Shown piece by piece: positions 28,826 to 38,238 of a DNA stretch of 64,000 bases. The notes beneath the pieces were generated by a model that was given only the letters and a program-made list of their open reading frames with translations, was not told the DNA's origin and searched no databases. The stretch comes from Paucibacter sp. KBW04. GTDB lineage: Bacteria; Pseudomonadota; Gammaproteobacteria; Burkholderiales; Burkholderiaceae_C. The number at the start of each line of letters is the position of its first letter. Position 1 is the first letter of the stretch. The position numbers and the translations under genes are program-made. The DNA lies in assembly GCF_003852425.1 (NCBI RefSeq), contig NZ_QAJN01000018.1:109376-173375 (forward strand), written 5' to 3'.

Positions 28826-29445
28826 CTGACCGCCTAGAGAGCGGCCACCGAACTCATCGTGCCTGACACGGGGCTCCGAGGCGCCGTGGCCAGTCGCCAC
28901 CTCGAAGTGCGGGTTGAGAAAGGGTCTCGCGCCCTAGGGCGCGCATTCTTGGAATTTCGGCTCAGAACGAATTGTGATCTCCATAACGTGAGGCATCTTT
29001 TCGCATTTGCTCGAGCCCATCCGGCCTGTGGCGGCGAACGCGGCAGGGTACTTACGAAGTATGGAGATGGCGATAGTTCAGCATGTGTTCTCCGGTTCGG
29101 AAGAACCGAATCCTAGGGGTGCTAACCCCTGGTATGTGCGGGGTGCGCCCTGCTTAACGCGGACTTTCCCTCGCTTTGAAGTCATGGGCGGCCGTTGAAA
29201 TTTTGACGTAAGGGACCGTCGACACATTCGCGAAGTTGGGAAGTGGGGATGCTGCTGTTGGATGCGCGTCGGCGAACAAGCGGACGGGCCTTCGGCTGGC
29301 CTGAACAGGCCACCCTGCGCGACAGAGCTTCGCTTTAAGCCCAGGCCGGTTACCCAAAAGGCGAAGCGAAAAAGAGGTGGTCCGCAGTCCGACTGCAATT
29401 AAAAACCGTCTGGCCAAAGTGCTGGATATAAAGGGAGCAAGCTGA
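28826..29445. other. 620-bp gap without a convincing gene
   Basis: No frame here has convincing protein character. It holds a 16-bp perfect palindrome (28928-28943, CGCGCCCTAGGGCGCG), tandem hairpins at 29093-29108 (CGGTTC/GAACCG) and 29114-29130 (AGGGGT/ACCCCT), and the leader of the MFS gene. It could be a mobile-element remnant or a long regulatory leader. Confidence 0.55.
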
Positions 29446-31248
29446 ATGACGACAAGCGACATCACAAACTCGGTGCGGGAACGTTCCCGGCCCATGACCC
29501 CTGAAGAGAAAAAGGTGATTGCCGCCTCTTCGGCGGGAACAATCTTCGAGTGGTACGACTTCTACCTCTACGGCGCGCTGGCCGCGATCATCGGGGCGCA
29601 GTTCTTCACCGCCTTCCCCGAAAACACACGCAATGTGTTCGCCTTGCTTGCCTTCGCAGCCGGCTTCATCGTGCGTCCGTTTGGCGCCCTGGTGTTCGGC
29701 ATGCTGGGCGACATGATCGGACGCAAGTACACCTTCCTGATGACCATCGTCATCATGGGTGTTTCGACTTTCCTGGTCGGCGTCTTGCCCAACTACGAAA
29801 GCTGGGGCGTTGCGGCTCCCATCATCCTGATCTTGCTGCGCATGGCGCAGGGCCTGGCGCTGGGCGGCGAGTACGGTGGTGCAGCGATCTACGTGGCTGA
29901 GCATGCGCCAGCCAACCAGCGTGGCTACTTCACGGCCTTCATCCAGACCACGGCGACCTTGGGCCTGTTGCTGTCCTTGATCGTGATTCTGTCGGTGCAA
30001 GGCTACGTCAATGGCAACTATCCCGACGTGCCCCTGATGAAGGACGGCATCGCGGTGTTGATGGCCGACGGCACACCGCAGATGGTCAAGGCATTCAATG
30101 CCTGGGGCTGGCGCGTGCCCTTCATTGGCTCGATCTTCCTGCTGCTGATCTCGCTCTACATCCGCCTGCAGATGAACGAGAGCCCGGCCTTTAAGAAGAT
30201 GAAGGAAGAGGGCCGCACCTCCAAGGCACCGCTGAGCGAAGCCTTCGGCAACTGGAAGAACGGCAAGATCGCCCTCATCGCGCTGTTCGGCCTCGTCGCA
30301 GGTCAGGCCGTGGTTTGGTATACGGGCCAGTTCTACGCGCTGTTCTTCATGCAGAACGTGATCAAGATCGACAGCTTCACGGCCAACGTGATGGTGGCCT
30401 GGTCCTTGATCCTGGGCACGGGCGGCTTCCTGTTCTTTGGCGCGCTGTCCGATCGCATCGGCCGCAAGCCCATCATCCTGGCGGGCTGTCTGCTGGGTGC
30501 CGTCACCTTCCTGCCTCTGTTCGGCTTGCTGACCAAGACGGCCAATCCCGCGATCTACAAAGCGCACCAGACGCCCGTTACGGTGACCGTGAACGCGCAA
30601 GACTGCTCGTTCCAGTTCAACCCCACGGGAACGGCCAAGTTCACTTCGTCTTGCGACATCGCCAAGGCACAACTGGCTCGTACCTCGGTGAACTACACCA
30701 CCTTGGAAGGTGCAGCGCCTGGCACCTTGGCGGTGGTGAAGGTCGGCGAAACGTCGATCCCGGCGTACGACGCGGGCAAGCTCGCCGGCGACGATTTGAA
30801 GAAGGCCAAGACCACGTTCGACTCCGCGCTGAATGCGGCGCTGAAGCAGGCGGGCTACCCGATGGTTCCGGCCGACAACTCGAGCATTGCAAAGGCCCAG
30901 CACTTCTTCGACATCTTCACGGCGCAGAAGCTGACGATCATCGCCATCCTGACCTATCTTGTCATCTTGGTGACCATGGTCTACGGCCCGATCGCCGCGA
31001 TGCTGGTTGAACTGTTCCCGACCCGCATCCGCTACTCGGGCCTGTCGCTGCCGTATCACATCGGCAATGGCTGGTTCGGTGGCCTGATGCCGGCGACCGC
31101 CTTCGCGATTTCGGCGCAGACCGGCAACATCTACTCGGGCCTGTGGTACGCCATCGTGGTGGCCGTCATGACGGTGGTCATCGGTATGTTGCTGGTGCCG
31201 GGTGGTACCCACAGGAAGGACATCTTCGCTGGCGACGGCGGCAGATAA
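29446..31248 (+). CDS. MFS transporter (metabolite:H+ symporter type) with large loop insertion
   Basis: A 600-residue transporter with 12 predicted membrane helices in the ProP/ShiA-like group. Signature pieces are GTIFEWYDFYLYG in helix 1, MLGDMIGRKYTFLMT in the 2-3 loop and GALSDRIGRKPIILAG in the 8-9 loop. About 120 residues (365-485) are inserted between late helices, probably on the outside, with Cys387 and Cys403 that could form a disulphide. Family members without it are about 430-450 residues. ATG 29446 follows AAAGGGAG. Substrate is unknown; relatives move organic acids or osmolytes. Confidence 0.9.
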   Translation: MTTSDITNSVRERSRPMTPEEKKVIAASSAGTIFEWYDFYLYGALAAIIGAQFFTAFPENTRNVFALLAFAAGFIVRPFGALVFGMLGDMIGRKYTFLMTIVIMGVSTFLVGVLPNYESWGVAAPIILILLRMAQGLALGGEYGGAAIYVAEHAPANQRGYFTAFIQTTATLGLLLSLIVILSVQGYVNGNYPDVPLMKDGIAVLMADGTPQMVKAFNAWGWRVPFIGSIFLLLISLYIRLQMNESPAFKKMKEEGRTSKAPLSEAFGNWKNGKIALIALFGLVAGQAVVWYTGQFYALFFMQNVIKIDSFTANVMVAWSLILGTGGFLFFGALSDRIGRKPIILAGCLLGAVTFLPLFGLLTKTANPAIYKAHQTPVTVTVNAQDCSFQFNPTGTAKFTSSCDIAKAQLARTSVNYTTLEGAAPGTLAVVKVGETSIPAYDAGKLAGDDLKKAKTTFDSALNAALKQAGYPMVPADNSSIAKAQHFFDIFTAQKLTIIAILTYLVILVTMVYGPIAAMLVELFPTRIRYSGLSLPYHIGNGWFGGLMPATAFAISAQTGNIYSGLWYAIVVAVMTVVIGMLLVPGGTHRKDIFAGDGGR

Positions 31249-31262
31249 GCCCATCTCGATTG

Positions 31263-31295
31263 CCGGGCCGAGGCTTCCGCGAAGCCACGGCCCGG
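31263..31295 (+). promoter_or_regulatory. Strong intercistronic stem-loop
   Basis: CCGGGCCG (31263-31270) pairs with CGGCCCGG (31288-31295), and GGCTTC (31272-31277) with GAAGCC (31281-31286), with one A opposite A between them: 14 paired bases and a CGC loop. It lies 14 bp past the MFS stop, with no T-run, and could limit expression of the small downstream gene or protect the MFS mRNA. Confidence 0.7.
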
Positions 31296-31322
31296 TGTGC
31301 ATTTGACAAGGGAGATGCCGCT

Positions 31323-31595
31323 TTGACCGATCTCGTGCTTTCACAATTGACCGACCTTTTTCGCTTTGGACTGATCATCGCTCTCGTGGTGACGATGCAG
31401 AGAACCGCGGCGGTGACAGGGCGCGTCCTGCCCCTGGCCATGGGCGTGGTGTTCGTGGCTGTCATGATCCCCGCCACCATGCCTAGCGGTTCGGTGAGTA
31501 TGACCCACGCCATCCTTGCTGGGCTGGTGTCCAACGCCATCATATTGATGCCCGTGCTGGCCGGTGCGTGGCTGATCGCGCGACTGCGGCGCTGA
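31323..31595 (+). CDS. Small membrane protein next to MFS transporter
   Basis: A 90-residue protein with three hydrophobic segments (FGLIIALVVTM, VLPLAMGVVFVAVMIPAT, ILAGLVSNAIILMPVLAGAWLI). A TTG at 31323 is the best start because GGGAG lies 7 bp upstream. No family is recognised. It follows the MFS gene by 74 bp, past the strong stem-loop, and may be a partner of the transporter or an independent small protein. Confidence 0.6.
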   Translation: MTDLVLSQLTDLFRFGLIIALVVTMQRTAAVTGRVLPLAMGVVFVAVMIPATMPSGSVSMTHAILAGLVSNAIILMPVLAGAWLIARLRR

Positions 31596-31741
31596 ACAAG
31601 GCAGAAGAATCGGTGGCGGCGAACCCCGCCTGGGCCGCCCGCCGCAAATTGCCACCGGCCGCGTGCCCTGATTTTCGACACTTGTCGGCCAGGCGCGCTC
31701 GCAGTATGGTGCGCGCCATCTGTACATCCAATGGAATTCCA

Positions 31742-34606
31742 ATGAAATTCAAACTCCTGGCCATCGCGGCCGCTGCTGCCTTGAGTAGCGGTATGAGCGG
31801 CCTTGCCCTGAGCTCGGCCTGGGCCGCCGAAGCAAGCGCCAATGTGGGCGCGGTGGTCTCCAGCGAAGGCCGTTTGGCCGTCAAGTTTGAAAAAATTCGC
31901 CTGGCCAATGGCTTTGAGGTGATCTTGGTGGAAGACCACCGCCTGCCCCTGGTGGCCTTCAATCTGTGGGTGCATGCCGGGCCGCAAAACGAGGCCAATG
32001 GCCAGACCGGCTTTGCCCATTTGTTTGAACACCTGCTGTTCGCCGGCACCAAGCACATCCCGCGCGGCGAGGCCGACAAGATCGTCGAGGCCGCGGGCGG
32101 CACCGACTCCAACGGCTCCACCAATTTCGACCGCACCAACTACTTCTTCACCCTGCCCAGCAATCAGCTGGAGCTGGGGCTGTGGATCAAGTCCGACATG
32201 CTGGGTTACATGATCGACAATGTCGACGCCGTGGCCCTGGCCAATCAGCAGGACGTGGTGCGCAATGAGCGCCGCCAGTCGGTCGAGAATCGCCCCTACG
32301 GCATCGTCGAGGAGGCGGTCTACCAGGCCTTGTTCCCCGAGGGCCACCCCTACCGCGCCACCGTGATCGGCTCGCACGCCGACATTCAGAGCATCAAGCT
32401 GGAAGACGTCAAGGCCTTCTCGCGCACCTATTACCGCCCGAACAACGCCACCCTGGTGCTGGCCGGTGACTTCAAGCCGGCCGAGGCCAAAAAGCTGTTG
32501 CAGAAGTATTTCGGCACGCTCAAGGCGGGTGATCCGGTGCCGCCGGCGCATGCGGCTCAGCCTGTGATTGCGGCAGAGAAGCGCGTCAAGGTGACGGACC
32601 GGGTGGAGCTCTCGCGCCTGAATCTGGCCTGGCACACGCCCGCCATTTTCCAGGCCGGCGACGCCGATCTGGATGTGGCCGGCTACATCCTGGGCGGCGG
32701 CAAGGCAAGCCGCCTGCATAAAAAGTTAGTTTACGAAACCCAGCTGGCCCAGACGGTGCAGGTGGCCCAGGAATCGCTGGCCCTGGGCTCGGTGTTCGGG
32801 GTGGAAGTGGTGGCGCGGCCCGGCAAGTCATTGGACGAGATCGAGGCTTTGGTCGATGGTGAACTGGCCGAGCTGGTGAAGAACCCGCCCTCGAATGAAG
32901 AGTTGCAGCGCGCCCGTGCCGCCATCGAGACCAATCTGCTCTCGCGCATGGAAAAGGTCGGCAGCCTGGCCGATCTGCTCAACCATTACAACCAGATGGC
33001 CGGCGACCCCGACTTCGTCGGCAAGGACCTGGCCCGCTACCGCGCCGTCACGCCCGAGTCGGTGCGTGCCGCAGTGATCAAGTATCTGGACAAGAACAAG
33101 CGCGTGGTGGTGCAGGCCACGCCGGGCGAGAAGGTCTTGGCCGCCGAGGTGCCCACCCCGCCCATGCCCACGGCCAAGGCCGAGGTGCTTAGTGCCGCCG
33201 AACGCGCCCAACTCAACCCGAGCGAAGCCTGGCGCAACAAACAGCCCAAGCCCGGCAAGGCGCTGGCGCTGAGCCTGCCCAGTGGCAAGCGCATCGCTCT
33301 GGCCAATGGCCTGACCCTGGTCCATGTGCCCAAGCCCGGCCTGCCCCTGGTCAGCGCCAGCTTGATCGTGCGTGCCGGTCAGCTGAACAACCCGGCCGAC
33401 AAGCCGGGCCTGGCCAGCTTCACCGCCAGCATGCTGCAAGAAGGCACGCAAACCCGCAGCGCCCAGCAGCTGGCCGATGAGGTCGCTAACCTGGGCGCTC
33501 AGCTGACAAGCGCCGCCAGCCTGGAGGATTCACGCATCGAGCTGAGCAGCCTCAAGGCCAATTTCAAACGAGGCCTGAGCCTCTTGGCCGATGTGGCGCA
33601 GAACCCGGCCTTCAGCGAGGCGGAGTTGCAACGCAAGAAGGCGGCTCGCCTGGCCGCGCTGGCTCAGCAGCGGGAGAACCCGGCTGCCGTCGCGGCGGTG
33701 ATCGCCAACCAAGCGGTTTACGGCGAGGGCCACCCCCTGGCCTTCAGCGCCCTGGGCAATGAGGCGGCGATCAAGGCCACCGATGCCGCGGCCCTGCGCC
33801 AGTTCTGGCAGCAGCAATATCGCCCCGAACAAGCGGCCCTGGTCATCGCGGGTGATGTCAGCGAGGCCGAGGCGAAAGAGCTGGCCCAGAGCTTGTTTGG
33901 CAGCTGGAAGTCGGCCCCTGCCGCGCAGACGCAAGCGGCCGCCGCAGTGCCCAAGGCCAAGCCCAGTGCGGCCCGGGTGATCCTGGTGGACAAGCCCGGC
34001 GCACCGCAGACGGCCCTGGCCGTCGTCTCCGCCGGCCCCTTGGCCCAAGACCCGCAAGCGGCGGCCATCCAGGTGATGAATACCGCCCTGGGCGGCGCCT
34101 TCACCTCGCGCATCAACCACCAGCTGCGTGAGGTCAAGGGCTATACCTATGGCATCTATTCCAACTTCCAGATGGGCCGCCAGGTGGGCGACTTCGCCAT
34201 TCGCGGCAGCGTGCGCACGGATGTGACCGGCGAGGCCTTGAAAGATATGTTTGCCGAGATCGCCGCCGTGCGTGCCCAAGGGCTCAAGCCCGAGGAAACC
34301 GAGCGTGCCCGCAATGCCCAGCTCTTGACCCTGCCGGGCCTGCTGGACACCAACCGCGTCGTGGCCTCCAGCTTCGCGGGCTTCTGGTCCAGGGGCTTTG
34401 GCGAGGACTATGTCGCTCAGCTGCCGGCCCGCTTTGCCGCTGTCACGCCGGCCAGCGTCTTGCAAGCCGCCAAGACCCATGTGGATGCCGATGGCTTGAT
34501 CGTGGTGGCCGTGGGCGACAAGGCCAAGATCCTGCCGCAGTTGCAGGCCTTTGGCCGCAAGCCCCTGGAGCTGCGTGATGCCGAGGGCCAGTTGATCAAG
34601 CCCTGA
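31742..34606 (+). CDS. Periplasmic M16 (pitrilysin) zinc metalloprotease, two-domain
   Basis: A 954-residue exported protein with signal peptide (about 1-29). The N-terminal half carries the inverted zinc site His93-Leu-Phe-Glu96-His97 (HLFEHLLFAGT), with Glu176 in DVVRNERRQS as the third ligand. The second half (about 520-954) has the same fold but no HxxEH, as usual for the paired inactive domain that closes over the substrate. ATG 31742 begins the signal peptide; the frame runs open 58 codons earlier. A terminator follows the stop. Confidence 0.95.
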   Translation: MKFKLLAIAAAAALSSGMSGLALSSAWAAEASANVGAVVSSEGRLAVKFEKIRLANGFEVILVEDHRLPLVAFNLWVHAGPQNEANGQTGFAHLFEHLLFAGTKHIPRGEADKIVEAAGGTDSNGSTNFDRTNYFFTLPSNQLELGLWIKSDMLGYMIDNVDAVALANQQDVVRNERRQSVENRPYGIVEEAVYQALFPEGHPYRATVIGSHADIQSIKLEDVKAFSRTYYRPNNATLVLAGDFKPAEAKKLLQKYFGTLKAGDPVPPAHAAQPVIAAEKRVKVTDRVELSRLNLAWHTPAIFQAGDADLDVAGYILGGGKASRLHKKLVYETQLAQTVQVAQESLALGSVFGVEVVARPGKSLDEIEALVDGELAELVKNPPSNEELQRARAAIETNLLSRMEKVGSLADLLNHYNQMAGDPDFVGKDLARYRAVTPESVRAAVIKYLDKNKRVVVQATPGEKVLAAEVPTPPMPTAKAEVLSAAERAQLNPSEAWRNKQPKPGKALALSLPSGKRIALANGLTLVHVPKPGLPLVSASLIVRAGQLNNPADKPGLASFTASMLQEGTQTRSAQQLADEVANLGAQLTSAASLEDSRIELSSLKANFKRGLSLLADVAQNPAFSEAELQRKKAARLAALAQQRENPAAVAAVIANQAVYGEGHPLAFSALGNEAAIKATDAAALRQFWQQQYRPEQAALVIAGDVSEAEAKELAQSLFGSWKSAPAAQTQAAAAVPKAKPSAARVILVDKPGAPQTALAVVSAGPLAQDPQAAAIQVMNTALGGAFTSRINHQLREVKGYTYGIYSNFQMGRQVGDFAIRGSVRTDVTGEALKDMFAEIAAVRAQGLKPEETERARNAQLLTLPGLLDTNRVVASSFAGFWSRGFGEDYVAQLPARFAAVTPASVLQAAKTHVDADGLIVVAVGDKAKILPQLQAFGRKPLELRDAEGQLIKP

Positions 34607-34632
34607 TCAAGGTTTGTGTTTTTTAGGCTGGC

Positions 34633-34665
34633 AAAAGGGCGGGCCTGCGGGCGCGCCCTTTTTTT
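34633..34665 (+). terminator. Rho-independent terminator after M16 peptidase gene
   Basis: AAAAGGGCG (34633-34641) pairs with CGCCCTTTT (34654-34662) and a run of seven T follows, 27 bp past the stop codon. Confidence 0.88.
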
Positions 34666-34708
34666 CGCCCCGGCTTTTCCGGGCTCTGTTTGGCGGCACA
34701 CTGGCCGC

Positions 34709-35716
34709 ATGAGCGAGACCGTTTTCTACAAGCTGCTGGCCATCTTCATCGCCGTGGCCATCGGTTGGTTTGTGGGCCGTATGCGCTGGCTGGGCGATGT
34801 CACGGCGGGTGGCAGCGGGGGCGACCCGGCGCGGGTGCTGTCGGCAGCAGCCTTCTACATCTTTGTGCCGGCCCTGCTGTTTCGCACCACGGCGCGGGTG
34901 GACTTCGCCACGCTGCCCTGGTTGACGTTGGCGGCATTTTTCATCCCCGTGCTGGGGCTGGCGCTGGCGGTCTACGGCCTGCAACGCGCGCGCGGGGCCG
35001 GGCGCCAGCCTGGCATGGCCGCCGCGCCCAGCGTGCAAGCCATCACCGCCATGTTCGGCAATACCTTGCAGGTGGGCGTGCCCATGGCGGCGGCCGTGTT
35101 TGGCGAGGTCGGCCTGGCCATCCACATCACCGTCGTGACCCTGCACGCCCTGAGCATCCTGACCCTGCTGACCGCCTTGGTGGAGCTGGACCTGGCGCGC
35201 GAGCGTGCCGCCGCAGCCCAGGCGCAGAGCCTGGGCCAGATCCTCGCCACCACCTTACGCAACACCGTGATTCACCCCGTCGTGCTGCCGGTGTTGGCGG
35301 GCCTGAGCTGGAACGCTTTGGGCTTGCACCTGCCCGCCGTGCTGGACGAGGTCTTGCAGATGCTGGGCACGGCCGTCGTGCCCCTGTGCCTGACTCTGAT
35401 CGGCATGTCGCTGGCCTATTACGGCTTGCCCAAGAGCTTGCAGCCGGTGCTGGGCCTGGTGCTGGCCAAGCTGATCCTGCTGCCGGCTCTGGTGCTGGTC
35501 TTCGCGCATTGGGGCCTGGGGCTGAGCGGCATGCCCTTGGGTGTGGTCGTGATGATGGCGGCCCTGCCCACCGGCTCCAACGCCCTGATCTTTGCCCAGC
35601 GCTACCGCTGCTTGGAGGGCCAGACGACGGCCGCCATCGTCGCCTCCACTCTGCTGTTCATGCTGACGGCGCCGCTATGGCTGGCGCTGCTGCATCACGT
35701 CAACCCTGGAGGCTAG
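34709..35716 (+). CDS. AEC family transporter (permease)
   Basis: A 335-residue inner-membrane protein with about ten hydrophobic helices. The order and spacing (FLAKGR-less ATG start at 34709, FYKLLAIFIAVAIGWF first helix; NTLQVGVPMAAAVFGE in the centre; LPTGSNALIFAQRY near the C-terminus) match the auxin-efflux-carrier-like family of bacterial permeases. Substrates in bacteria are mostly organic acids; none can be named here. The next gene starts 3 bp after its stop. Confidence 0.88.
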   Translation: MSETVFYKLLAIFIAVAIGWFVGRMRWLGDVTAGGSGGDPARVLSAAAFYIFVPALLFRTTARVDFATLPWLTLAAFFIPVLGLALAVYGLQRARGAGRQPGMAAAPSVQAITAMFGNTLQVGVPMAAAVFGEVGLAIHITVVTLHALSILTLLTALVELDLARERAAAAQAQSLGQILATTLRNTVIHPVVLPVLAGLSWNALGLHLPAVLDEVLQMLGTAVVPLCLTLIGMSLAYYGLPKSLQPVLGLVLAKLILLPALVLVFAHWGLGLSGMPLGVVVMMAALPTGSNALIFAQRYRCLEGQTTAAIVASTLLFMLTAPLWLALLHHVNPGG

Positions 35717-35719
35717 GCA

Positions 35720-36442
35720 TTGGAAATGAGCAAGTTTTCTGGCAGCGGGCCGGGCGAGCAAACGAATGACGGTTGCTCCGTCGAGTTCTATCGCCGCCTG
35801 CCTTATCTGGGCGAGCTGGACGAGATCATGGGTCTGCTGCCGGCCCATTCAAGCGTCATGGAACTGGGCTGCGGCAGCGGCCGGCTGGCCGCCCGTCTGG
35901 CTGCAGCCGGCCATCGCGTCGTCGGCGTCGATGATTCCGCCGCGATGCTGAGCCATCTGCCGCCCACGGTGAGCGGCGTTCATGCGTCAATTGAAGCCAT
36001 TGCCTTGCCCCAGCGCTTCGACGTTGTGCTGCTGCCCAGCCATCTGATCAACCACCCAGATGCCGATCTGCGCAGCGCCTTCGTCCGCTGCGCGGCCAGG
36101 CATCTGGTGGCGGGTGGGGTGTTTTATCTGAAGCGCCACGACCCGAGCTGGCTGCGCACCGTGCAAACCGGCTTTCTGGCCGAGCGAGACGGCGTCCGGT
36201 ACGCGGCCGAAGGCGTCAGCCGCCAGGGCAATCTGCTCACCATGACCTTGGTCTACCAAGCTTTTGGCGAGCGCTGGACGCAGAGCTTCACGGCTCAGGC
36301 CCTGGAGGCTGAGGCCATCGAAGCCTTGTTGGCCGAGCAGGGTTTTGGCAAGGTGCAATGGCATGGCGAAAAGGGCTTGTGGGCAGAGGCCCGCTTGGCC
36401 CACGACACATCACAAGAACGAGCAAGAGGAGGCTACGCTTGA
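35720..36442 (+). CDS. SAM-dependent methyltransferase
   Basis: A 240-residue class I methyltransferase: motif I VMELGCGSGRLAARLAAAG, strand-2 acid VVGVDDS, and FDVVLLPSHLINHPD for the post-II region. GGAGG at 35708-35712 is 7 bp before TTG 35720 and 13 bp before ATG 35726, so the TTG is the better-placed start; the protein would differ by two residues. Its stop overlaps the TTG start of the kinase gene in TTGA, so the pair is coupled. Substrate unknown. Confidence 0.87.
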   Translation: MEMSKFSGSGPGEQTNDGCSVEFYRRLPYLGELDEIMGLLPAHSSVMELGCGSGRLAARLAAAGHRVVGVDDSAAMLSHLPPTVSGVHASIEAIALPQRFDVVLLPSHLINHPDADLRSAFVRCAARHLVAGGVFYLKRHDPSWLRTVQTGFLAERDGVRYAAEGVSRQGNLLTMTLVYQAFGERWTQSFTAQALEAEAIEALLAEQGFGKVQWHGEKGLWAEARLAHDTSQERARGGYA

Positions 36443-37290
36443 GCCACACCATTTCCGAAGAACGCTTGCAGCCCGGCTCCGCACGCGAGCAGGTCTGCGA
36501 GGCGCCGGCCCTGCCGCCCAGCCTGGCGCAGCGCCTGCGGCACTGGCAGTGGCGGCGCAACCGCGTGGGCCAGGCCGGTGCGGCCGTGTACCGCCTGCAC
36601 AAGCCAGCTCCCAATCAGCAGGACCTGTATCTGAAGCAGGGTCGTGGCGAGGTGGCCGAGGCCTTGTTTGACGAGGCCGCCCGCCTGCGCTGGCTGGGCC
36701 AGGCTCTGCCCACGAATCAACTGCTGGGTTTCGAGTGGGATGGCGAGGAAGCCTGGCTGCTGAGCGCCGCCGTACCGGGGCGCAGCGCCTACGAATGCCT
36801 GAGGCAGCGGCCCGAGCAGGCCGCCGAGATCGCCCAGGCCCTGGGCGCCTTTCTAGCCCGCTTGCACGCCCTGCCTATCGAGGCCTGTGCCTTCAATGCC
36901 CAGCTGCCGATTCGCCTGGCTCAGGCCCGGCGGCGCCTGGAGGCGGGTCTGGTCGATGCCCAAGACTTTGATGCGGATCGCGCCGGGCAGACGGCCGAGC
37001 AGGTCTGGCTGCAGCTTCAGGCCCTGCTGCCCATGCAGACCGAACTGGTGCTGACCCATGGCGACTATTCCCTCGACAACATCTTGCTCGATGAGGCCGG
37101 TGAGGTCAGCGGCGTGATCGATCTGGGCCGCCTGGGGGTGGCCGACCGCTATCAGGACCTGGCGATTGCCTGGAATTGCCTGCAGGAGTTTGGCTCGGCC
37201 GCGCAACAAGCCTTTGTCTCGGCCTACGGCATTCCAAGCCCAGACCCGCACAAAATTGCCTTGCATCTCTGCCTTGACGAGTTCTTCTAG
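36439..37290 (+). CDS. APH(3')-like aminoglycoside phosphotransferase
   Basis: A 283-residue kinase of the APH(3') group, which phosphorylates kanamycin/neomycin-type aminoglycosides. Catalytic residues are present: Lys66 (LYLKQG), His207-Gly-Asp209 with Asn214 (THGDYSLDNILL) and Asp228 (GVIDLGRLGVADRYQDLA); it ends LDEFF as APH(3') enzymes do. The start is TTG 36439: AGAGGAGG lies 6 bp upstream, and it overlaps the methyltransferase stop by 4 bp. No mobile element flanks it, so it looks resident rather than freshly acquired. Activity on aminoglycosides is inferred. Confidence 0.9.
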   Translation: MSHTISEERLQPGSAREQVCEAPALPPSLAQRLRHWQWRRNRVGQAGAAVYRLHKPAPNQQDLYLKQGRGEVAEALFDEAARLRWLGQALPTNQLLGFEWDGEEAWLLSAAVPGRSAYECLRQRPEQAAEIAQALGAFLARLHALPIEACAFNAQLPIRLAQARRRLEAGLVDAQDFDADRAGQTAEQVWLQLQALLPMQTELVLTHGDYSLDNILLDEAGEVSGVIDLGRLGVADRYQDLAIAWNCLQEFGSAAQQAFVSAYGIPSPDPHKIALHLCLDEFF

Positions 37291-37324
37291 CCCGCCCCAG
37301 CTTTCCATCTGAGCAAGCCTTCCG

Positions 37325-38206
37325 ATGCAAGCGCAAGACATGAGCCCACACAAAATTCTGCCGGCGCTGGCGCTGCCGCCCGATGCCTTGCGGCAAGCCT
37401 TTGTCGCGGCCTTTGCCGACTATCTGATCGGCCCTTTTGAACCCACGCCCGAGCAGTGGCCCGCTTTCTTGCAGCGCCAGGGCGTGGACCTGAGCTTGAG
37501 CCGCGCGGCCCTGCGGGTGGGCTTGGATGAGCAAACCGGCGTCGAGCTGCTGGCCTTTGCCCTGGTGGCGCCACGCCCCGAGCTGGGCCGTTGGCGCCTG
37601 GCCACCATGGGCGCCTTGCCGGCCGCGCGCGGTAGCGGGGCCGCCCCAGCCTTGTTGGACGATTTTGTTCAGCGCGCTGCGGCCCAGGGCCAGGCGGCCG
37701 TGGAGCTGGAGGTGTTTGCGCAGAATCAGCGGGCTTTGCGTCTGTATCAAAGCCGAGGCTTTGTGGCGCGACATGAGTTGCATGGCTATCTGGCCGAGCC
37801 CGGCCGTATCGGCGGCCTGGATCACCCGGTCCACGAGATCGCCCGGCCGGCCGATGCGCTGGACTGGTTGCAAGAGCAGGCCCCGCCCGATCTGCCCCTG
37901 CAGGTCTCGCCGCCCATCCTGCGCCAAAGCGCCTTGCACACATGGCGCTGGGGCCGCGCCCAGCTGATGTTCGCTCTGCCCGATGTCCACAGCCTGCAGA
38001 TCAGCAGCCTGCTGGACGTCTCCGGCCCCGCCCAGCGCGATGCCCGGGTGCTGCTGCAAACTTTGGCCGCCCGCTACCCACAGCGCACGCTGCGCGTGCC
38101 GGCCCTGCAGCGACCCGAGCTGGGCGGCGAGGCCTTGCGCGAGCTGGGCTTTGAGCGGCAGGGCTTGCATCAGCTGTGGATGCTGCGAGATTTGTCTGTC
38201 GGCTGA
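37325..38206 (+). CDS. GNAT acetyltransferase with C-terminal extension
   Basis: A 293-residue protein. The N-terminal GNAT part (about 1-155) has the acetyl-CoA loop LPAARGSGAAPALLDD and the LYQSRGFVARHELHGY strand. A second region (about 165-293) without the signature motif is probably a degenerate second GNAT-like domain. It starts 34 bp after the APH gene. Substrate unknown. Confidence 0.83.
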   Translation: MQAQDMSPHKILPALALPPDALRQAFVAAFADYLIGPFEPTPEQWPAFLQRQGVDLSLSRAALRVGLDEQTGVELLAFALVAPRPELGRWRLATMGALPAARGSGAAPALLDDFVQRAAAQGQAAVELEVFAQNQRALRLYQSRGFVARHELHGYLAEPGRIGGLDHPVHEIARPADALDWLQEQAPPDLPLQVSPPILRQSALHTWRWGRAQLMFALPDVHSLQISSLLDVSGPAQRDARVLLQTLAARYPQRTLRVPALQRPELGGEALRELGFERQGLHQLWMLRDLSVG

Positions 38207-38238
38207 ATTTGCCTGTGCATTTTTAAAGCTAGCAATCG

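Noticed and set aside
29154-29495. 113-codon minus-strand frame in the gap before the MFS gene
   Set aside because: Overlaps the MFS start region, Arg/Ser/Pro-rich, no ribosome site; taken as a repeat-like non-coding stretch.
36439-37290. APH gene as a recently acquired resistance cassette
   Set aside because: No integron site, insertion sequence or base-composition break; it is coupled to a neighbouring chromosomal gene.
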